Origin: Fibrobacter succinogenes
GTDB taxonomy: Bacteria; Fibrobacterota; Fibrobacteria; Fibrobacterales; Fibrobacteraceae
Length of the DNA: 64,000 nucleotides
Assembly: GCA_902771595.1 (NCBI GenBank)
Contig: CACXXH010000021.1
Span: 1-64,000 of the forward strand
Direction: 5' to 3'
Both the position numbers and the translations under genes were made by a program. This document shows positions 16,341 through 25,111 of the stretch, one piece after another. The notes beneath the pieces are model-generated. The model was given only the letters and a program-made list of their open reading frames with translations. It was not told the DNA's origin and searched no databases. Numbering within the stretch: the first letter of the stretch is position 1; every line of letters starts with the position of its first letter.

Positions 16341-17054
16341 TCAGAATTGCAACCAGCCCGTATCCAAAGCCGTCACGGGAACAATCCGCTTGACGTTTTT
16401 CCCGTCGGTGCCGGTCACGACGGCCATGCCGGTGAGGTAGTTCATCCAGCGCTGGGGCGTAAAACGCATGCCGCAGAAATGCGTGAGGCACGGGACCACC
16501 CAGGCATCATGCGTCGCGAAAATATTGAAGCGGACGGTTCCCTTCGAAAGCATCATCGCAAGCATTTCTTCGGAACGTGCAGCCAGCGGGCAGAAAGCCT
16601 CGTTGTCACCACGTTTTTTTCCTTCCGCCTCGTTTGCAAGCCACGCGCAAATACCTTCATAAAAACCGGCGCGCAGCACCTTCATGTACGCGTCATAATT
16701 TTGAACAAAGTATTCTGCCAGGCAGTCGAGCGGTTCAACACGCGGCTCATCGGAAACCACCGCATTAAGCTGTGCGGGCACTTGAACGCCAGCACGGCCT
16801 TTGCCTATGCACTGCGCCGTCTCCACGCAGCGCCCTACCGGACTCGAATAAAAACAGATGTCGCCCTCGGGCGGGATGCACTTGCCCAGCGAAAGCGCCT
16901 GCTCGCGCCCCTTGTCGGTAAGGCCAACGTGCGCACCGAAATCAGGATCGTCGGGAGTGATGTGCCTGCGTTCCGCATGGCGTATCAGCAAAAACACACG
17001 TTCTTCCGGCGCGAGTGAAGCAAAAAAATCGCCCGCCTTTACAAAATCCGTCAT
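16341..17054 (-). CDS. Histidine-phosphatase superfamily protein
   Basis: 237 residues of the phosphoglycerate-mutase-like fold. The phospho-acceptor motif is LLIRHAERR (His26), followed by GLTDKGREQA, YSSPVGRCVETA and the second catalytic histidine in FATHDAWVVP. The C-terminus QRWMNYLTGMAVV resembles broad-specificity phosphatases. Not a glycolytic mutase: it lacks the mutase insert and length. It begins 21 bp after the stop of the PAP2 phosphatase gene on the same strand, so the two are probably co-transcribed. Substrate unknown. Confidence 0.85.
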   Translation of the reverse strand: MTDFVKAGDFFASLAPEERVFLLIRHAERRHITPDDPDFGAHVGLTDKGREQALSLGKCIPPEGDICFYSSPVGRCVETAQCIGKGRAGVQVPAQLNAVVSDEPRVEPLDCLAEYFVQNYDAYMKVLRAGFYEGICAWLANEAEGKKRGDNEAFCPLAARSEEMLAMMLSKGTVRFNIFATHDAWVVPCLTHFCGMRFTPQRWMNYLTGMAVVTGTDGKNVKRIVPVTALDTGWLQF

Positions 17055-17075
17055 AGGGAACCAACCGCAATCGGA

Positions 17076-17606
17076 CTAGAAAATCAGGATCCAGATGCAA
17101 TGACCGATCACGAAACTCAGCACGCCGAACAGGAATCCGCAAAGCACGTCCGTAAGCCAGTGGACGCCGAAATACACGCGCAGAAGTCCCCACGTGAGCG
17201 GCAGCAGGACCATCACCCAGCCGTACTGCGGGGCGCTGAAGAACACCGCCGAGGCAACAGCCAGGTTGTTCATCGTATGGCCGGAAGGGAAGCTGTACTT
17301 GTCGAGCGGCGGAACTCCGGCCTCGATCGACGGATTGGTATCGAACGGGCGGGCGCGCTTCACGCAAAGTTTTATCACCCAGTATGCGACGAGGCTTACC
17401 GCGAGAGCCGTAAGCGCATGCCACAAAATCGGGAGGAAATTGTCCCAGCCCACCTTCCAGAAAAGGAACAGCGAGAAGAGGACCCAGATGTAGCCGTCGC
17501 CCAGGCGCACGTAAAAACGTAACCAGCGGTTAGACCTGGCCGAAAAACGCCGGTTTAACCAAAAATTCGTCACGCGGCTATCGAAATCTGCAATCTTCTT
17601 CAGCAT
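17076..17606 (-). CDS. PAP2-family membrane phosphatase
   Basis: 176-residue integral membrane protein with about five hydrophobic segments and the three PAP2 signatures: KLCVKRARP, PSGHT and LRVYFGVHWLTD. Such enzymes remove phosphate from phosphatidic acid, undecaprenyl pyrophosphate or similar lipids on the outer face of the inner membrane. Undecaprenyl-pyrophosphate recycling is a plausible role, but the substrate cannot be read from sequence. First gene of an apparent two-gene unit with the histidine-phosphatase gene; divergent from ackA. Confidence 0.87.
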   Translation of the reverse strand: MLKKIADFDSRVTNFWLNRRFSARSNRWLRFYVRLGDGYIWVLFSLFLFWKVGWDNFLPILWHALTALAVSLVAYWVIKLCVKRARPFDTNPSIEAGVPPLDKYSFPSGHTMNNLAVASAVFFSAPQYGWVMVLLPLTWGLLRVYFGVHWLTDVLCGFLFGVLSFVIGHCIWILIF

Positions 17607-17736
17607 CGCCGTGAATTTAGTAAAAAAAAATCAACTCGGCATACGCTCGGCGCAGACCCCGGAGTGCATTTCATAGCCAGACTTTTCTCAAAATGCTATA
17701 ATTCTCGACGTAAACCATCAACCATCAATTACAATT

Positions 17737-18909
17737 ATGCGCGTACTAGTCTTAAATTGCGGCAGTTCCTCTGTGAAGTTCGCCGTCATCGATACCCAGA
17801 CCAAGCAGTCCATCTCCAGCGGCCTCGTCGAGAACATCGGCGTGAACGGCCATGTGAAGGCCAAGGGCCCCGAAGGCAACATCGACTTCAATTTCGACTG
17901 CCCGACGCACGCCGAAGCCGTCGCCCAGGTGCAGAAGTTCCTCGGTGAGCAGAAGCTCATCGACACGATCGAAGCCATCGGCCACCGCGTGGTGCATGGC
18001 GGCAAGTACATCAAGAGCGAAAAGGTCAGCCAGGAAGTCATCGACTACATCCGCAGCATCACGCTGTTCGCCCCGCTGCACGAACCGGCCCACGCGACCG
18101 GCATGGAATGCGCGACCAAGTTCTTCCCGAAGCTCCCGCAGGTGGCAGTGTTCGACACCGCGTTCCACCAGACCATGCCCCGCAAGGCCTTCCTGTACGG
18201 CATTCCGTATTCCTTCTATGAGAAGGACGCCATCCGCCGTTACGGTTTCCACGGCACCAGCCACCGCTTCGTGACCGCCGAAGCAGCGAGCATCCTCGGC
18301 AAGAAGCCGGAAGACTGCTGCTTCATCACCGCCCACCTCGGCAACGGTTCCAGCTGCTCCGCGATTCTCAACGGCAAGTGCGTCGACACCACCATGGGCT
18401 TCACCCCGCTCGACGGCCTCATCATGGGCACCCGCTCCGGCAGCCTCGACCCGGCTATCCTCTTCTTCATCAGCAAGAAGTACGGCTACGATATCGACCG
18501 CCTCGACAAGCTCGTGAACAAGGAATCGGGCCTGCTCGGCCTTTCCGGACTTTCCAACGACATGCGCACCCTGACGCAGGCCGCAAGCGAAGGCCATGTA
18601 GGCGCACAGATTGCCCTCGAGACCTTCTGCTACAAGCTGACCCGCGAAATCGGCGGCATCGCCATGGCTCTCCCGCGCATCGACGCGCTCGTGTTCACCG
18701 GCGGTATCGGCGAGAACAGCCGCGTGGTCCGCAAGACCGTGATGGAAAACCTCGCCCTGCTCGGCTTCCAGATCGACGACGCCCGCAACGAGGACAACGG
18801 CAAGAACTCCGGCCACATCATCAGCAAGGACGGCACGCCAACCGCTATGGTGGTCGCCACCAACGAAGAGCTGCTTATCGCCCTCGATACTGAAGCTTTG
18901 GTAAAGTGA
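17737..18909 (+). CDS. ackA: Acetate kinase
   Basis: Makes ATP and acetate from acetyl phosphate at the end of fermentation. 390 residues, typical length. Recognisable are the N-terminal LVLNCGSSSVKFAV, the GHRVVHGG loop, VAVFDTAFHQTMP with the catalytic Asp, YGFHGTSH, HLGNGSS, DTTMGFTPLDGLIMGTRSG and FTGGIGEN. A TATAAT lies at 17697-17702, giving a short leader before the ATG. No phosphotransacetylase gene is adjacent, although pta-ackA pairing is common elsewhere. Codon use is strongly GC3-biased, as expected for a highly expressed gene. Confidence 0.97.
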   Translation: MRVLVLNCGSSSVKFAVIDTQTKQSISSGLVENIGVNGHVKAKGPEGNIDFNFDCPTHAEAVAQVQKFLGEQKLIDTIEAIGHRVVHGGKYIKSEKVSQEVIDYIRSITLFAPLHEPAHATGMECATKFFPKLPQVAVFDTAFHQTMPRKAFLYGIPYSFYEKDAIRRYGFHGTSHRFVTAEAASILGKKPEDCCFITAHLGNGSSCSAILNGKCVDTTMGFTPLDGLIMGTRSGSLDPAILFFISKKYGYDIDRLDKLVNKESGLLGLSGLSNDMRTLTQAASEGHVGAQIALETFCYKLTREIGGIAMALPRIDALVFTGGIGENSRVVRKTVMENLALLGFQIDDARNEDNGKNSGHIISKDGTPTAMVVATNEELLIALDTEALVK

Positions 18910-18913
18910 CGTT

Positions 18914-19107
18914 CGTTTCACAAACGTCATCCTGAACGGCGAAGCCGTGAAGGATCCAGTCCCGAATTAATACAGAAAAGGCTCCGCTTAGCGGAGCCTC
19001 TTTTCATATCCATTACTTATGGTCTGGATCCTTCGGCGCTTCGCGCCTCAGGATGACGATGTTGTTCGCGCCTCAGGATGACGATGTTGTGCGCGCCTCA
19101 GGATGAC
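18914..19107. repeat. Intergenic GTCATCCTGA-type inverted and tandem repeats
   Basis: The gap between ackA and the surface-protein gene holds a GTCATCCTGAA...GAAGGATCC arm and the inverse GGATCCTTCG...CAGGATGAC arm. Within it, 19041-19107 is a 25-bp unit repeated 2.7 times in tandem (two identical full copies, then a partial one differing in its first base). A related element lies at 54189-54296. Confidence 0.75.
18979..19005. terminator. Terminator after ackA
   Basis: AGGCTCCGC and GCGGAGCCT form a perfect 9-bp stem with a TTA loop, followed by CTTTT. An A-run on the other side allows use in both directions. Confidence 0.85.
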
Positions 19108-19119
19108 ATGCGAAGCGTG

Positions 19120-21822
19120 TCACTTAATCGTCCAAGTCTGGCTGTTCACGCGGAGAACCTTGCGGCCCTGCACCTTCGCGGCGGCGTTACGCACCTGCGC
19201 TTCGCTCACCGGGAGAGCGGACTTCCACATCACGCGACCCTGCATGTCGAAGATGGCGGCCACGCCCTGTTCGGCACGGATGGCGCCCTGCCAGCCCATC
19301 TTGGAAGCAGAGGCAACCTGCGGGAGAGCCATATTCTCGCCCACCATGAACACGAACGTCTTCTGAACGCCAGCAGCGCCAGCAGCGTCATTCACATTGA
19401 TCTTAATTATGTACGCAACCTTCTTCTGCAGGAAGCGGTTTTCGTCGTAGAGTTTCGTGATGAGGCTATCGCCCTCGATTTTGGTTTCAATAAGTTTGTC
19501 CCTGTCAATCGTGGTCAATCTCATCGTCAACACAGAATCATCCGGGTCATCGTAGTAGTCGTACACATAGAAAGCCTTGCGCCAGCCATTAGCAGGTACA
19601 TAGATGGTATCGATAGATGCGCCAAGGCGGACCGGAGCATCGTTCACGCAAGCAATAGAGACCGGAAGGCTAAACGTTGTCGAATTGTTCTTGGAGTCGG
19701 TCGCAATCACGTCGAGCGTGGTTTCACCACAAGCATCCTTTACCGACTTGACCGTAATAGCACCAGCCGCGCTGCTCGTAACATTCAGCAGGCTGTCGGG
19801 ATTGGACGCACTGAAGGTAATCGCATCGCCTTCGGGATCCTCGAACCAGGTCTTCACTTCGGTAGCCTTGAACTCGATTGCCTTCGGGAAATCTTCGTTT
19901 AAGGCAGCGACGCGAGCGCCTGCGGAATCCTTCGCAGCGGCAAGAACAACGGGCCCGCGGTTCCTGTATTTCACAGTAAGAGTCACTGCGGCAACCTCGG
20001 AAGTATCGCCTTCGTCATTGACAACAAAGTAGGTAAAGATGTCCTCGCCATTGAAATCGCCGACTTCGTAAGTGAACGAGCCGTCGGTCGCGAGCTTGAC
20101 CTTGCCTTCATCCGCATCTTCGAAGAGGTAGGCCTTCAGCTTGGATTCGCCATCGGGGTTGATGTCGTTGGCAAGCACGCCGAGCTTAGCAGAAACCACA
20201 TTCACGGTATCCTGGCCCATCTCGTACGCATCGTTCTTGGCAACCGGCTTGTCGGCAACAGCAGTCACCTCAACGGGGATAGAAATACCGACAGTATCCT
20301 TGCCGTCAATAGTGAACAGCTTGATGACATCCTTGCCGTTCGCATTAGGCACCGCAGTCACGGAAATGACATGGTTGCCGGAAAGTTTCGTATATGCCAC
20401 TTCGACCAATCCCTTCGCGCAGGCGACTTTGAGCGGGAAGCTAGCCGTCAACACATCGGGGTCGGAGAATTCAATATTTTCGCCCGGGATAAAGATATCG
20501 AAGTCGTCGAAATCTTCTTTCACCTTGACTCCATCCTCAAAATTCACGGCGTCTTCGTCAAGAGAGCCTACATAGAGGAAGGGATGGTTGATTGTGAGCG
20601 TAGCGGGATCTTCCACGTTGTTCACCGTGATGGTAACGGTCGCCATGTTGCTGGTTTTGCCGGAACCATCGGTCACATGGTAGACGAAATAATCAGTACC
20701 ATAGAAATCCGCCTCGGGGGTGTAGGTGAAACCGCTTCCGCTGAAGGTGAGCACGCCATGCTGCGTCGTGGAATCCAACGTAGCCGTAATCGACGGATTG
20801 TCGGGATCGTCGTCATCATCGTAATCGTTGCGAAGCACTCCCTTCGCGGCAGAAACCGTCAGCTTGGAGTCTTCGTCCACCGTATAGTTGTCATTCACGG
20901 CGACCGGGGGATTCTGACGATCGATAAGCGAAATCTTGACCGTATAGCTCACAGACTTGCCCGTAGGATCGGTCGCCTGGAAAGATACAGTCGTAGAAGC
21001 GCCCGAAGCCGGATTCGGCTTGCTCTTGAGCCACGCGACATCGCTCATGGAATAGCTCTTCGCGCCCTTGAGGTCCACAACGGGGGCGTTGGCGGCCATC
21101 GACATCGTGATGTTCAGGTTGTCGCCATCGGCATCCTCGAAGATTTCCTTGAAACCAATCTTGAGCGTATCGCCTTCATAAAGAGTCTTGGAATCGGGAT
21201 TCACCACGCCGGTCTTCAAGTTCGGCGCATGGCCGCCGCACGAACTGCCGAAATGGATTGCCGCAATCTTGATGACGTTCTTGAGGACTCCTTCGGTCTC
21301 GACGAACGACTGCTTGTAGCTGAACTGGACACCCGTCTGCTTCGTAAGGTCAAGCGCCCTAGTCACACCCCAGCCTTTTTCCTGTGCCAATTCGGAGAAC
21401 GGAATGTATATGGTATCGATTGACGCCTGTGCCGGGACGTTATACCCATTGTAGTTACCGTCCTTGACTGTAGTCTGCTTGAAATCGAGACGGAATGCCG
21501 CTTCGGCCGCATAGGTGAGGCACACGCCTTCGTAAGCGCTCAGGTCCTTGATGCTGTCCTGTTTGGCGCCCCATCCGAAGCCCACTCCCGCAGAAGAGGA
21601 TACAGTCCTACCAACCGACGCCGTAATCACTTTGGCGGTCGATGTCGTCGCGGTGTCAACCTTGGCTGCAGAGCCTGTTTCGGAATACGTATAAGTATAC
21701 CACTTCCCGTAAGGATGAATTGTCTTGCCGTTACCCTCGGTAATGCTCCATACGCGTTCCGGCGCCGCCATGACGACACCGCTCAAAAGAGCAAGGGCAA
21801 TAATAGAAAGTTTTCCGTTCAT
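19120..21822 (-). CDS. Large secreted surface protein with cadherin/VCBS-like repeats and CTD
   Basis: 900 residues from ATG 21822, preceded by AAGGGGAA; longer in-frame starts have no signal peptide. Signal peptide MNGKLSIIALALLSGVVMA. Residues about 20-200 form a beta-rich domain (VGFGWGAKQ, YIPFSELAQEKGW) resembling carbohydrate-binding modules of Fibrobacter enzymes such as CBM11/CIA30. Residues 220-800 hold several Ig/cadherin-like repeats with calcium-type acidic motifs (DADGDN, VDEDSKL, DPDDS). The C-terminus (AIFDMQGRVMWKS through KVLRVNSQTW) resembles a type IX secretion sorting domain. Probably displayed on the cell surface, with an adhesion or polysaccharide-binding role inferred. 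No catalytic domain was recognised. Confidence 0.82.
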   Translation of the reverse strand: MNGKLSIIALALLSGVVMAAPERVWSITEGNGKTIHPYGKWYTYTYSETGSAAKVDTATTSTAKVITASVGRTVSSSAGVGFGWGAKQDSIKDLSAYEGVCLTYAAEAAFRLDFKQTTVKDGNYNGYNVPAQASIDTIYIPFSELAQEKGWGVTRALDLTKQTGVQFSYKQSFVETEGVLKNVIKIAAIHFGSSCGGHAPNLKTGVVNPDSKTLYEGDTLKIGFKEIFEDADGDNLNITMSMAANAPVVDLKGAKSYSMSDVAWLKSKPNPASGASTTVSFQATDPTGKSVSYTVKISLIDRQNPPVAVNDNYTVDEDSKLTVSAAKGVLRNDYDDDDDPDNPSITATLDSTTQHGVLTFSGSGFTYTPEADFYGTDYFVYHVTDGSGKTSNMATVTITVNNVEDPATLTINHPFLYVGSLDEDAVNFEDGVKVKEDFDDFDIFIPGENIEFSDPDVLTASFPLKVACAKGLVEVAYTKLSGNHVISVTAVPNANGKDVIKLFTIDGKDTVGISIPVEVTAVADKPVAKNDAYEMGQDTVNVVSAKLGVLANDINPDGESKLKAYLFEDADEGKVKLATDGSFTYEVGDFNGEDIFTYFVVNDEGDTSEVAAVTLTVKYRNRGPVVLAAAKDSAGARVAALNEDFPKAIEFKATEVKTWFEDPEGDAITFSASNPDSLLNVTSSAAGAITVKSVKDACGETTLDVIATDSKNNSTTFSLPVSIACVNDAPVRLGASIDTIYVPANGWRKAFYVYDYYDDPDDSVLTMRLTTIDRDKLIETKIEGDSLITKLYDENRFLQKKVAYIIKINVNDAAGAAGVQKTFVFMVGENMALPQVASASKMGWQGAIRAEQGVAAIFDMQGRVMWKSALPVSEAQVRNAAAKVQGRKVLRVNSQTWTIK

Positions 21823-21923
21823 ACCGTTCCCCTTTTCAATGTTTAATTGAATATCCTTATGGTAAGAAAATAATATATTGTGAGCCAGCGCACAAGTACC
21901 CCCGCCCATATTTTTTGGATATA

Positions 21924-23753
21924 TTATCCACCTAAGGAGTCGAGTTCCCCGAATCTTTCGTAGGCTTTTTCCAGTTCCGATTCGCGGTCGGCCAGCTCTT
22001 TCTGCAATTCGACTATGCGTTTTGCGTCAGTATAGACTTCCGGTTTTGCCAATTCCGCCTGAAATTCGGCAATTTCGGCTTCCAGTTTCTCAATTTTTTC
22101 GGGAAGGGCGGCATATTCACGCTCTTCGTTATAGCTACGCTTCTTTTTCTTTGCGGGGTTTTGGTCAAAAACCGTATTTTTTCCCGTTCCGGACTGTCCC
22201 GAAGCCGGATTTTTCTGCAAAGATGCCCTCTCTTCAGCAATTCTTGCGGCATTGGCCGCTTCTTTTTCCCGAATTTTGCGATTATTCTCGTAATCCGTGT
22301 ACCCGCCCACGGCCTCAAACACGTTTCCGCCGTCTTCTATGGCAAAAATGCCCGTAACGACAGAATCCAGGAAGGCGCGATCGTGGCTTACGACGATAAC
22401 CGTGCCGTTGTAATCGGCCAAAAGTTCCGCCAGGAGGTCGAGCGTCTCCATGTCGAGATCGTTCGTGGGCTCGTCGAGTACCAGAACATTGCTCGGGTGG
22501 CTGAACAGGCAGGCGAGCAGCAGGCGGTTCCTTTCACCGCCGCTCAAGGCGCTGATGGGCCCGCGGGCGCGTTCCGCCGAAAAGAGGAAATCTTGCAGGT
22601 AACTTAACACGTGGCGGCGCACACCGTTCAAGGTGATATACGCCTGGCCGTCGCCCACGTTTTCCACGAGGCTCTTGTCTTCGCGCAGGCGGGTGCGCAT
22701 CTGGTCGAAGTACGCGATTTGCAGGTTCGTTCCCAGGCGGATGTCGCCTTCGTCCGGCTGAATTTCACCGAGGATAAGCTTGAGCAACGTCGTCTTGCCG
22801 GAACCGTTCGGGCCCACGATGCCGATGCGGTCCCCGCGGGAAACTTCGGTACTGAAATGCGATATCAGCGGGGCGCCCTCGTAGGCAAAGCTCACGTCGG
22901 TGAGGCGGGCTACGAGGCGACCGGATCGCTCGGCTTCGGTAATCTGCATGTTCACCGATCCGGTCCGCGTGCGCCTTTCCGCACGTTCCTGGCGCATCTT
23001 GATGAGCGCACGCACGCGCCCCTCGTTGCGGGTACGGCGTGCCTGAATTCCCTTGCGGATCCAAACTTCTTCTTCGGCAAGGCGCTTGTCAAAAAGCTTG
23101 TTCGCCTTCTCTTCTTCGGCGAGGGCCTGATCCCTGAACTGCACGAACTTGTCGTACGGGTAGTTCCATGCGCGCACACGCCCGCGGTCAAGTTCAAAAA
23201 TACGGGTTGCGGTACGGCGCACGAAGGCACGGTCGTGGCTTACAAAAAGCACCGCACATTCCAGGCGCGAAACGATGCCTTCCAGCCACTGTATGGCGGG
23301 AATGTCCAGGTGGTTCGTAGGCTCATCGAGCAGGAGCAAGTCCGGGTTCTCGGCGACGGCCCGTGCGAACAGCACACGACGCTTCTGCCCGCCGGAAAGA
23401 CCGTCGAACAAAGCGTCGGCCGCGATGCCCGTCTTGCCAAGTATTGCCTCGGCGTGGGCATCGTGGTGGCCGTCCTGCGCAATGTGGCCCATCACCACGT
23501 CGCGCACGGTGCCCTCCATGTGGGCCGGGATTTCCTGCACCATGCGGGAAACCTTCAGGCCTGTGCGCTTCACGATTTCGCCCGAGTCCATGCCCATCTC
23601 GCCCTGGATTATCTTGAGCAGCGTGCTCTTGCCCTCGCCGTTACGGCCCACGAGGCAAATGCGGTCGCCCGCCTCGATATCGAACGAGGCGTTGTCCAAA
23701 AGCGGTGGACCGCTGAATCGCAGGGAGACATTCTGTGCAGACAAGATTGGCAT
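21924..23753 (-). CDS. uup: ABC-F family ATPase (Uup-like)
   Basis: 609 residues with two soluble ABC ATPase domains and no membrane segments. First domain: Walker A GRNGEGKST at about 36-44, signature LSGGQKRRVLFARA, Walker B LLLLDEPTNHLD. Then a basic charged linker (KGIQARRTRNEGRVRAL). Second domain: GPNGSGKTT, LSGGERNRLLLA, VLDEPTNDLD. The C-terminus is a coiled coil (about 540-605) rich in Glu/Lys, which marks the Uup branch that acts on ribosomes or DNA structures rather than transport. The role in ribosome assembly or stress is from family knowledge. Monocistronic by spacing. Confidence 0.92.
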   Translation of the reverse strand: MPILSAQNVSLRFSGPPLLDNASFDIEAGDRICLVGRNGEGKSTLLKIIQGEMGMDSGEIVKRTGLKVSRMVQEIPAHMEGTVRDVVMGHIAQDGHHDAHAEAILGKTGIAADALFDGLSGGQKRRVLFARAVAENPDLLLLDEPTNHLDIPAIQWLEGIVSRLECAVLFVSHDRAFVRRTATRIFELDRGRVRAWNYPYDKFVQFRDQALAEEEKANKLFDKRLAEEEVWIRKGIQARRTRNEGRVRALIKMRQERAERRTRTGSVNMQITEAERSGRLVARLTDVSFAYEGAPLISHFSTEVSRGDRIGIVGPNGSGKTTLLKLILGEIQPDEGDIRLGTNLQIAYFDQMRTRLREDKSLVENVGDGQAYITLNGVRRHVLSYLQDFLFSAERARGPISALSGGERNRLLLACLFSHPSNVLVLDEPTNDLDMETLDLLAELLADYNGTVIVVSHDRAFLDSVVTGIFAIEDGGNVFEAVGGYTDYENNRKIREKEAANAARIAEERASLQKNPASGQSGTGKNTVFDQNPAKKKKRSYNEEREYAALPEKIEKLEAEIAEFQAELAKPEVYTDAKRIVELQKELADRESELEKAYERFGELDSLGG

Positions 23754-23857
23754 CGGTACAAAATTAAAAAATTTAGGGAACCGCTATTACAAAAGATGCC
23801 GCGCATTCCTGCACGGCATCATTCCAAACCAACGCATGGCGCCTTCCGGCGCACGCC

Positions 23858-25042
23858 CTACAATCCGGTGACGTTGAACGTCCTCGCGAGGAGGCGCATG
23901 CCCGAAGCACTTTCGACGATAGCGAGGACACGGCCCGCGCGAACCTGCGGCATGGCGCCGCCCTGCGCGCCCAGCACGCCGAGCTGGTTGCCCTGCATGT
24001 CGAACAGCCTGACCCGCGCACCCGCAGGCGCACCGGAAACCGCGAGATAGCCGCCCGAAACATGCATCGCGATGCCAGCAAACGAACCCGCACCACGCAC
24101 GAGCGCCTGGACGGTATCCTTCACGGAGGTATCCTGCACAGCGGTATCGCGCACGATAGTGTCCTTCGTAACGGTATCTACGGGAACTTCCGGCTCCATC
24201 GTCTTCAAGAGTTCGAGCATCTTTTCGGCATAGCGCTTGCCGAACGTCTCGTAGCCTTCGCGCGTAAAGTGCAACGTGTAGCTCGCTTCCCTCAGTGCGG
24301 GGCAGCCCTGCGCCGAAATCAGGTGGCCGTTCGGAATGAGGTCGGCCGCCTGCTTCACCGCGTCGTTACGCCAGCCCAAATCGCCCGTGGGCGCAAGTTC
24401 GCCAATGAGTATCGGGGTCTTTTCCGGGTCGAGTCCCAGTTCGGCAATCAGGTCGTCGTACACCTTCTTTACCCGCTTGGGCCAGTCGTTCATCTGGTAG
24501 TCCGCCTCGCCCTGGTGGAAAAGGAACCCCTTGATGACGCCCTTCTGCTTGGCAATCTTGCCCATCTCGACGATGCGCTTGTACAAGTCGCCGCCGTATT
24601 CGTCCAGGTACTGGATCCACCACGTGTCGCCCTTGTTCTTCGCGTTCTGCACGTAAGTCTTGTTGCGGTCCTTGTCGAACAGGTCTATACTCTGCCCGCC
24701 AATCGCGATATTCGCCACGGCGACCTTGATGCTGTCCGGGAGGTTCGCGACCATGGTGCGCCCGAAGATATCGACAATGCCCACCTTGGACTGGCTGTGT
24801 CCCATCGGAGGGGCCGCCGGGTAGAACTCGCCCACCTTCTGGTTCGAATGGTTAGCCGCACGCAGCACGAGGAACCGCGGGTCCTGAGCACGGTCCTTGT
24901 CGGTGACGGTCGCCTGGCCCGACATGTTGGACTGCCCGTAAGCCAGGTAGATGTGGAGGTTGGGGTCTTGCGCAAAGCTCGCCGTGGCCAAAAACCACAT
25001 CGCGAAAAACACTGCCTGCGCAGTTAGAAATACTCTGTTCAT
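23858..25042 (-). CDS. Secreted CE6/SASA-type acetyl esterase with C-terminal sorting domain
   Basis: Predicted acetylxylan esterase. ATG at 25042 follows AAGGAGAGAT; earlier in-frame starts lack one. Signal peptide to about residue 24 (ATASFAQ). Catalytic serine Ser38 in AYGQSNMSG, GQS block at about 116, FLFHQGEAD (176-181) and His258 in TLHFTREGY are the family motifs. After residue 280 comes a linker built of DTxVxDT repeats. A C-terminal domain follows (VRLFDMQGNQLGVLG ... RLLARTFNVTGL) resembling type IX secretion sorting domains. The same CTD type ends the CE15 gene upstream in the same orientation, so both enzymes likely reach the cell surface to deacetylate hemicellulose. Confidence 0.87.
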   Translation of the reverse strand: MNRVFLTAQAVFFAMWFLATASFAQDPNLHIYLAYGQSNMSGQATVTDKDRAQDPRFLVLRAANHSNQKVGEFYPAAPPMGHSQSKVGIVDIFGRTMVANLPDSIKVAVANIAIGGQSIDLFDKDRNKTYVQNAKNKGDTWWIQYLDEYGGDLYKRIVEMGKIAKQKGVIKGFLFHQGEADYQMNDWPKRVKKVYDDLIAELGLDPEKTPILIGELAPTGDLGWRNDAVKQAADLIPNGHLISAQGCPALREASYTLHFTREGYETFGKRYAEKMLELLKTMEPEVPVDTVTKDTIVRDTAVQDTSVKDTVQALVRGAGSFAGIAMHVSGGYLAVSGAPAGARVRLFDMQGNQLGVLGAQGGAMPQVRAGRVLAIVESASGMRLLARTFNVTGL

Positions 25043-25111
25043 ATCTCTCCTTATACCAAACAACAGATTTTTCTTTCTTGTAAAAAAAGCGGTCCGGAGA
25101 CCGCCCAGTTT

